A stretch of DNA of 64,000 nucleotides from Silurus meridionalis (Eukaryota > Chordata > Actinopteri > Siluriformes > Siluridae): assembly GCF_014805685.1 (NCBI RefSeq), contig NC_060901.1:26867405-26931404 (forward strand), given 5' to 3'. The notes below the pieces were generated by a model. The model made no database searches. It saw only the letters and a program-made list of their open reading frames with translations, and had not been told where the DNA came from. The position numbers and the translations under genes were made by a program. This document shows positions 13,915 to 24,113 of this stretch, piece by piece. How positions within the stretch are numbered: position 1 is the first letter of the stretch; every line of letters starts with the position of its first letter.

Positions 13915-14715
13915 GTGAAACAATCCATAAAATTTATAATTTATGACACAAAAAACCTTCGGCTGCAATTGGATCATGTGCAAATATCTTTTCGAGATCA
14001 TCAGCTTTTAATCTTTGCGGAAGATCTCAGACCTGCGGCCCACAGTGAAATGATGCTGATCCTGAGACAATCATCAACTCTCTCTTTCTTTCTCTTTCTA
14101 TCTTTATATCTATAGAATGTGTTTTGAACCTCATGTATTGAGAAAAGTTCAATTATTCAAAAATATTCATTTCATTGATTTTTAAGCTTCAATCGAGATT
14201 CCCACTTTATCTGATGAGTTTTAGTGAATTGTGGATTTGTACATGAATCTGAAGCTCTGTCTGAGTTCTGGATCTGTATGATGATTATTATTGCAGTGCC
14301 CAACGATCCGCTCGTGCCCACGGCGGTGCTCGGTGAGGATTTCATGTATGATTGTTGTTTGTCGTTGCCTCCCCGTGTATCAGCGACGTTCCACTCCAAC
14401 CTTCTCCATTAACTTCATTATAAAGCTCAAGCTTTTTAAACCCATGGCTTCATTTAGACCTCGCTGATACACGTCCTGCATCGCATTTCCCATCATCCCC
14501 TGGCGTGTGACCCCCGTGTTTACAGAGTGTCAGATGATGTGAGACCCTTCACCCTGATATCGTTTAGTTTCAGTCAGAGATCAAACAGAACCAATAATAA
14601 TGTGAACTGGTGATTATTGATTATTTATTAAATTATGCTCAGTTTAAAATATTACACACTAAAAAAAGACACTTTCTGTGAACATGTGGTCCGTGGTGTC
14701 TGTAAGTGTGTATAC

Positions 14716-14753
<38 letters not shown>

Positions 14754-15093
14754 TATTTATATATATATATATATATATAAAAATGAAGGTTTACACACAG
14801 GCACAGAAACAAAAACAAAAAAAAACTGTTCCTGTGATCGAAGTGTGTGTTTTGAACATTAGTATTAACAGAATATTTAAAGACAAAAGCCTCAAGAAAC
14901 AACTTTAATCCATAATCTGGCGAAACACACACACACACACTAATCTCATGGTCGTGTGTGTCTCCTCTGAGACACTCCTTACTTTTAACAAAACAAAAAA
15001 TGTAAGTGACAGACAGCAAGTTCACACTGTTCCAGCCAGCAGACATCAAACTATCAGATCACAACACACTCAACATGATACGACATGCCTGAC

Positions 15094-15127
<34 letters not shown>

Positions 15128-15817
15128 ATGTGCTATAGTTCTGGGAACTCGCCACAAAGCATGACAGAGTGATTTATGAGAACCTTTTGCATTTACTTTC
15201 TCTCTCACACACACACACACATATGCGTGCACGCACACACACACACACACACACACGTATCCCAAAGTATTTGAGGTTATTTTATATATTAATAAAACAA
15301 CTAAATATTTAATAATTACATTTTAATATTATTTATTATAGTAAACGTGTGTGTGTGTGTGTTATATGTGGTCCCCATAAACACAAACACACACGTTCAG
15401 GGATGGTCTTAGGGGTGTGTGTGTGTGTGTGTTGCGGTGCTCATCTCATCCCTTTCTCACTTGGTCACCTTTGGTGGTTGAATATTAAGTGTTAAGTGTT
15501 TATGAGGACCTGTTTTAAAAATCACCCTCTCTCTCACATGCTGACTGAAAAGTACCCATAACTGGTGAGTACACACACGCACACGCCGCACACTTGTGAG
15601 AGTTTGGTCATGGTGAGAGTATGGACATACGCACACACATCACACACTTGTACACAAAAACACTTAGTTGTGTTACACTTACACACTTTAGATATTCATC
15701 TAATACACAATAAAACTAAAAGAAATATTTAAATCAATAAAAAAATATTAAAATATTATTACAAAAATTTAGGTGTCATTTCTAAATACATAAAATAACT
15801 CCAAATACACGGGGATA

Positions 15818-15848
<31 letters not shown>

Positions 15849-16812
15849 TATCTGCTATATTATTTGCTTGTATCCAGTTTCAATTTTATGTGGGCAATAA
15901 TATGGAGTTGTATAGAATGTACTGAATGCTGTGTGTGTGTGTGTGTGTAGATGAGAACCATGCAGCAGCAGAGAACAGCAGGTTGTTGGATGTTCCTCGG
16001 TTCCACTGTGAAGGAACCGAGTCTCCGTATCAGACAGGGCAGCTCCACCCCGCCATCCGAGTGGCAGATCTGCTGCAACACATCAACCTGATGAAGACCT
16101 CCGACAGCTACGGCTTTAAAGAGGAGTACGAGGTGAGATCTCACACACACTAGGTGTGTGTTTATGTGTGTATATATGTCTACATGACAACGTGGGTGTG
16201 TGTGTTACTCTGTACAGAGTTTCTTTGAGGGTCAGTCGGCGTCGTGGGACGTGGCCAAGAAAGAGCACAACCGAACCAAAAATCGCTACGGCAACATCAT
16301 CGCCTGTGAGCAATTCCCTCTTTTGTCATTCAGTTGAATGGGTGTTCATGATGGAAGGATTTCAGGAAGAGAGAAATAGCTATTTATTTATTGTTTGTCT
16401 AGCCGTCATCCGTCCATCTATCTCTCGTAATGAGTGTGTGTGTGTGTGTTGCAGATGATCATTCTCGGGTGATCCTGCAGCCGGTGGAAGACGACCCCTC
16501 GTCCGACTACATCAACGCCAACTACATAGACGTAAGTGGCGCTGTGTGTCCCTCCTCCTCCTCCTCCTCCTCCTCCTCCTCGCTTGGCGAAGGTGTGAGA
16601 AACAGCTCTCCCTCTCTCGTATGTCAGCATGCGTTCCTTCTCCAGATTTATACACGATTCGATTCTTACCGTTTTCTTTCTCTTGCCTTCGGTTCGAGGT
16701 TCTGCTCGAGACTCACTGACTCATCTGTTGTGCTCTCTCTCACTCTTACGCTCTTGATTTTGGGCCCTAGATTTGGCTGTACAGGGATGTAAGTAATTTT
16801 TCACTTCCTGTA

Positions 16813-16869
<57 letters not shown>

Positions 16870-18741
16870 CACACAATCATGACCCCCTTTAAAGCTTTTT
16901 AAACATCTGCATGGTGACTGCATGGCTTTTCTCCTCTATAACACATCTATTTATCTCTCTCTCTCTCATTTTATCTCTCGCTCTCCCTCCATCATCACGC
17001 CTTTGTGTTCCATCGTTTTCTCCATAACGCCATCACACACTCATAACACGCCTTTATCTCGTTGCTGTTTTTGCCGTTCGGAAAGGTGCGAGTCGATTAG
17101 GGAGGAGCACTTGAGCAATGTTGCTAGCCCCGCCTCTTGCTCCACCCCCAACCTGTAAACCGCCTCCTACTCAGATCACTGCTGGAAGACACATATTTTG
17201 AGGAGATTTCAGCGGAGGAAAATATTTACAATATATTAGATTTCGTTCTAAATCAGTATCGCTAGCAACGAGCATTATCGCTCTAGCGGCCAACAACTTT
17301 AGTGTATCTACAGACAGTACAATCCCGAAACATGCTTACACCAAAACTAGGAACTCTGTATACTAAATGTGAGGAGGTAAGAAGGTACAGTAACAGTATA
17401 AAATCTGGACACACCACCTTCAGTGTTTTTCTTTGTTTTTAATATTTTGAACATTGTACATTAATAATGAAGAATCCAAACTATGAAATGCCTCATTGTG
17501 CTACTACAACCACTGTGCAATTTTATATTATGCGAAGAATCTCTGCAGTCTTTAAAACCATCAAACACTATGATGAAACTCTCATCAGGACCATCCCAGG
17601 AAAAAGGAAGCCTAAGAGCTACCTCTGCTGCAGAGGATAAGTTTAAAGAATTACCAGATTAACAGAAACACTTCTTGGAGTTCAAGTGGCAGACATCTTT
17701 CACCATCTTCTGTTCAGAGGAGACTGCGTGAGTCAGGCCTTTTATGGACAGAACAGCAAGCAGAAGAAACTTGCTCGAGCCAAGAAACACATGAAACGGA
17801 CATTAGTGCACCATCAGTGGAAATCGTTATGTAGATGGTTCACAGAGGACGGTTCTTGAACGTGTGGTTCCAACTGTGAAGCATGGAGGAGGAGGTTTGA
17901 TAATGTGGAGGTGCTTTGCTGGTACCACAGCATTTTGCAAAGACATGCAGCCATCCCATCTGGTTTACACTTACAACAGGACTATGACCACAAATACACC
18001 TCTGGGTTCTGGAAGAGCTTTTAGTTCAAAAAAAAGAGTGATTGAGAGCTGCATCAGATGGACCCTGTCCTCCACAATCACCTTATCTAAACTGAGATGG
18101 TTTGGAATGAGTTGGACCAAAAAGTGAAGGAAAAGCAGCCAACAAGCACTCCAGATTGTTCGAAAACCATTCCAGGTGATGACCTCATGAGGCTGAGAGT
18201 GTTTGAAGTTGTCTCTATGCAGAAATGTGGTGACTGAAGAATCGAAAATATAAAATGTATTCTGGGTTTAACTTTTTTTTTTTTTTTGTAGTTCACATTC
18301 TTAAGTATTAATGTACACTGAAAGAGGCGTGTCCAAAGTTTTGATTGATACTGTATAGTAAAAGCGTACAATCTTTTGGAGGCAGTTAAAATAAATGTAT
18401 CCACAGGCAGGTTTTACCGACGAGCCTGAATACTGCTGATGTGCCAGTGTTCGCGTTTAGCCGCGATGTACTGCGGTAAATAACGTGGCTGATTAGAAAG
18501 CGTTGGTCAGTGGGAGCTGATTCAGAAGGACGTACGGCTCTATAATAATGCGATTATGGGGTAAGGAAGTGCTGAATGTGCGGCTGAAGAGAGGCGAGGC
18601 GAGGCTCGGTGTTAGACAGTCGTAGCATTCGGAGTAAACGGTGTAGAAAGGCCTGAGTAATGGGGGCAGAGTGCTGCTGATGTGCTGACTGTGTGCTTTA
18701 GTAGACAGCTTGGGTTGAAAAAGCTTTTTCTTAGTCTCCTG

Positions 18742-18772
<31 letters not shown>

Positions 18773-21700
18773 CACAGGGCTACCAGAGGCCGAGTCACTA
18801 CATCGCGACACAAGGTGTGTACAATGTGGATGTACAATTCTGTACCTTGCTCTTATACACAAATGATCAATCGGACCTGGATGTTCAGGAATTAGGATCA
18901 AAGATTATAGAAATGAGTCTTTTGTTCATGTCTCCGCCAATGTCTCCACCAGGTCCTGTCCACGAGACGGTGTACGATTTCTGGAGGATGATCTGGCAGG
19001 AGCAGTCGGCGTGTATCGTCATGGTAACCAACCTGGTGGAGGTGGGACGGGTATGTTGTTCTATTGCCTGCTGAGGAATGATGGAGGCCATGTTGTTTTT
19101 GTTGTTTTTTTTTATTATTTGTGCATTGTGCGTGCAATGTGACGTGACGGCCTCCGAAACCGCTGCAACCCTTTGACGAGGCGACGCCGCCAGTGGAAAC
19201 GATGTAGAAAACGGTTTGATCTTATTGGGCTGCACTTCAAAAAGGAAAAAAAAAAATATACCTGCACCCCACTGCATTAGAACAACCAAAGGCTATTTCC
19301 TGTGATCAAGACCAATCTGGCAACCAGAGCCGTACAGAACCTAGAGTTGGAAATAAGAGCGCTAGAAACTTCTCAAAGGGTTGCCGTGGCGTGCCTGCGA
19401 GAGCATGATTGCGCCCGTGACGTGTGGTTGCATAAAAGTCAAGCAATACACTGATGTTACAATACAACATGGATTTGGTACAGCTAGTGATAAGCTTGCT
19501 AGCTGGCTAGGTAGGAACCATGCATCCTGCTTAGCCACAGCGTTTGGAGAACTAGCATGCTAAGTCGTGTTTGTTGACTTGCTCATTATGTGTTTGTATC
19601 TCGCCACCGTGAGCGATGAAGCTGATTTTCCTCCATCCGCTCCAGTCTGAGAGTTTTATTCACCACATCATTGCATTTTTACCTACTCAAGCATCATTAA
19701 GGACATTTTATCCATTTCTTGTTACATTTATTCAGCTTCAGTTCATGTTGGCTCTAAAAACTCGTTCCATCGCCTCTGACACTGGAGACTCCTTTAATTA
19801 GTGAGCACTCGTATTAGAGCCCCCGTGTCCCAACATGCCTTTCTTACCACCTTCTGACCAATCAGAGAGCGCAGAGTTCCACGGTGCTGTGGCGGAGGTG
19901 CTCAGGTCTCAGTCAGTGTGATGTGATATGAAATCGCACAGGTCAGGTTCTGACCCGCTTCTTCCTGCTCCAGGTGAAATGTTATAAGTACTGGCCGGAT
20001 GATGCAGAGGTGTACGGGGACTTCAAGGTGACCTTCGTGGAGGTAGAGCCGCTGGCCGAGTACGTGGTGCGCACTTTCACTCTGGAACGGGTGAGTAAGA
20101 CACGGGCCGCACTCTTACACCTGAACACACAAATACACACACACAATATAATCTGACGTGTGTGTGTCTCGCACCCAACAGAGGGGTTTTAATGAAGTGC
20201 GTGAGGTGAAGCAGTTCCACTTCACCGGTTGGCCGGATCATGGAGTTCCCTATCACGCTACAGGCCTGCTGTCTTTCATCCGCCGCGTCAAAATGTCCAA
20301 CCCTCCGACTGCAGGCCCCATCGTAGTGCACTGCAGGTACACACACACACACACAGTGGGAAATCTGCGCCCACTGCTGGCTTCTTCACTTGTGCATTTC
20401 CTGTTGCATGTATCTTATGCTGGCGTGTGGGTGAGAGAGCGTGCCTCCTGCAGAACAGCAATGCAGACAAACCCACTTCCTGTGCTACACACACACACAC
20501 ACGTCTTGTGTTGTATTGTTAAACAATATAAGTCAGAAGTTTGGACACGCCTTCTTCAGTGGGTTTCCCCCTCCCCCAAGAGAACAAAAAATACAAACTA
20601 TGAAAGAACGATGTAGTAAACAAAAATGCGTTAAAGACCCCAGACGTGTCGACTGCTTCTCCTTCACTCATCTCAAACCATCTCGCCTGGATTCAGATGG
20701 GGTGATTGTGGAGGACAGGGCCATCTGATGCAGCACTCCATCACTCTCCTTCTTGAACAAAAAGCTCTTCCAGAACCTAGAGGTGTGTTTGTCTTGTTGG
20801 AAAACAAATGATGGTCCTACTGAGTGTAAACCAGACGGGACGGCTGCATGCCGCTGCGGAATGCTGTGGAAGCCATGCTGGCTAAGTGTGTCCTCGATTT
20901 AGACTAAATCACCAGCAAGGCAAGGCACCTCCACACCATCACACCTCCTCTTCCATGCTTCACACTGGGAACCACACATTCAGGAAGTGTCTGCTCACCC
21001 TCTGTACATCTGGTACACTAATGTCCATTCCTTGTGTTTTTTAGCCCAACAAGTTTCTTCTGCTTGCTAATGGTTTCCGTACCGCAAGTCGACCATAAAG
21101 ATCCTGAGTCTCACAGTCTCCTCTAAACTGTGGCTGCTGAAACATGTCTGCCACTTCAACACCAAGAAGCATTTATTTAAATCTGTTGTTTTTGACAGTG
21201 GTAATTCTAATAAACTTATCTTCTGCAGCAGAGGTAGCTCTTTAATAGGAAGGTCTTTATGAGAGCCTGTTTTATTATAGTGTTTGAGTTTATTGGAGAC
21301 TGTAGAATTTCTTGTTATAATATGGACTACAGTAGTTGTAGTAGTACTGACAGGGCTGTTGACTGAGAAGCATATATACATACAATCTTCTGCAGCAGAG
21401 GTAGTTCTTGGTTTTTCTTTGCTGTGGAAGGTGCGTCCAAACTTTTTTGACTGGAAGTTTTGAATAAATAAAAAATTATTATAAAAAAAAAGGGATTGTA
21501 ATGTTATTTATTTTTTTATAATTATTTTTATTAATTACATTTTAAACAAATCTTCAAATTTCCACTAATAAAAATCACTAACTGTAATTGAATCTATTGT
21601 TTTAATTTATATTATTAAGAAGACATTTGTAAGATTTTATGGATGTTGTGATGCTGATGATTGTGATGTCACTTCCTGTTTGTCAGTGCGGGGGCAGGCC

Positions 21701-21827
21701 GTACAGGATGTTACATAGTGATTGATATCATGTTGGACATGGCGGAGCGCGAGGGTGTTGTGGACATTTACAACTGCGTTAAAGCGCTCCGCTCACGACG
21801 CATCAACATGGTGCAGACCGAGGTGTG

Positions 21828-21884
<57 letters not shown>

Positions 21885-22840
21885 TCTCTCCATACATGTC
21901 AGACAGGTCTTTAAACTGAATGTCCGTGTGTGTGTGACTCAGGAGCAGTACATCTTCATCCATGATGCTATTTTAGAGGCTTGTCTGTGTGGAGACACCG
22001 CGATCCCCGTGTGTGAGTTTAAAGCGGCGTATTACGACATGATCCGCATCGACTCCCAGAGTAACTCGTCCCACCTCAAAGATGAGTTCCAGGTAACTAA
22101 CACACACACACACACACACACACACGTATCATCATACAACTTGCTGTATGAGAGTCAAATAACCTCACTGATGGAGGGTGTGTGTGTGTGTGTGTGTGTG
22201 TATCAGACGTTGAACTCCGTGACCCCTCAGCCCCAGCCTGAGGACTGCAGCATCGCTCTCCTGCCCAGGAACCATGAGAAGAACCGCTTCATGTCCAACC
22301 TGCCCCCTGACCGATGTCTGCCCTTCCTCATCACCATCGATGGCGAGAGCAGCAACTACATCAACGCTGCACTCATGGATGTAAGAACCATCTCTCTCTT
22401 TTTTCCCCTCCATCACACCATTTCTACCTCAACCGTGCATTCACCATTTAAATATCACTCCATCCTTACAGCTGCACTGAGGGACGTTCACTCCACCTTC
22501 ATCCATCACTTTATTACTCTCTTCATTTGCATCAGCACTGCATACACGTAGATAAACCTCCATCCACCTCTCCCTTTTCTTTCTCTCCATCCCTCTATCG
22601 TTATAGTCGAAAGGCACGAGACAAATCCAGTGTGTGTGTGTTTTTGCTCCTGTTCTGATGAGTGTAACAGAAACTAGAACTCGGTGTAAAAATCCAGAAC
22701 TCGTTAAGGTTTCATTAAACTGTGGACTCGCTTTTCTGTAACGCTGACGCAGACGTCAGGACTGTACCAGGTAACGTCCCGTCTCACTGTCTGCTTCTCA
22801 GACTGGATTTGTTTCATGGCCGCTTTTCATCGGCATGCAT

Positions 22841-22880
<40 letters not shown>

Positions 22881-24079
22881 GTGCACATGTGTGTTTTGGT
22901 CGCGTGTGTGCATGTGAGAGACTGCTACTCATCACTGCTGCATGCTCACGCACATTTGCCTGCGTGTCGAGGCATACACGTGTGTGCCGTGGTGTTTTCG
23001 CTAAGTCACTGTGTGTGTGTGTGTGTTATGCAGAGCTACAGGCAGCCGGCGGCTTTTATAGTCACTCAGCACCCTCTGCCCAACACTGTAAAGGATTTCT
23101 GGAGGTTGGTTTACGATTATGGCTGCACCTCCATCGTCATGCTGAACGAGATCGACCTTGCTCAGGTGAGGACCTCACAAAACACACACACACACACACA
23201 CTGCTGTGCTTGCCGTAAGTGTGTGAATGAATGTCACTGTTTGATGCTTCAAAAAAAAAAAGAAGATTTATTGTGTGTGTGTGTGTGTGTGTGTGTAGGG
23301 CTGCCCTCAGTACTGGCCTGAAGAAGGCATGCTCCGGTACGGCCCCGTGCAGGTCGAGCGAGTTTCCTGCTCCATGGACTGTGACGTTATCAGCCGTCTG
23401 TTCAGGATCTGTAACCTGACCCGAGTGAGGACACGCTGCTTTCACGCTTTCATTTCGAAACCATTTATTTGCAAACGTGTTTAGTTATAAGTGTGCGTGT
23501 GTGTGGGTGTTTCAGCCACAAGAGGGCTACCTCATGGTCCGTCATTTCCAATACCTGGGGTGGGCAGGGCTGCGAGAGGTTCCTGCCTCCAAGCGCTCGT
23601 TCCTGAAGCTGATCCTGCAGGTGGACAAGTGGCAGGAGGAGTGTGAAGAGGGGGAGGGGCGCACCGTCGTCCACTGTCTGTAAGTACATACTTGCAGGAA
23701 TAGCGCTCTTTTGGGGTCTTCATGTTTTTGGAAACTTCTGCTCTTTAGGGATTTTTTTTCTACATAAACAATCTCCAAAAATCCCCAAAGATCAGCAGTT
23801 TCCAAAAACTCAAGCGACCCTGTGTTGGTGTGAACATTGTTTGAAGCTCTTGACGTGTACCTGCATATATATAAGCGGACAGTTAGTGTGTATACAGACC
23901 CAAAACCACGCGTAACTCACCGCTCTGTGTTCGGTGTAGGAATGGCGGGGGGCGCAGTGGGGTTTTCTCAGCAGTCACCATCGTGTGCGAGATGATCAAG
24001 AGGCAGAACGTTGTGGACGTGTTTCACGCCGTGAAGAGCCTGAGGAACAGCAAACCCAACATGGTGGACACGCCGGTAA

Positions 24080-24113
<34 letters not shown>

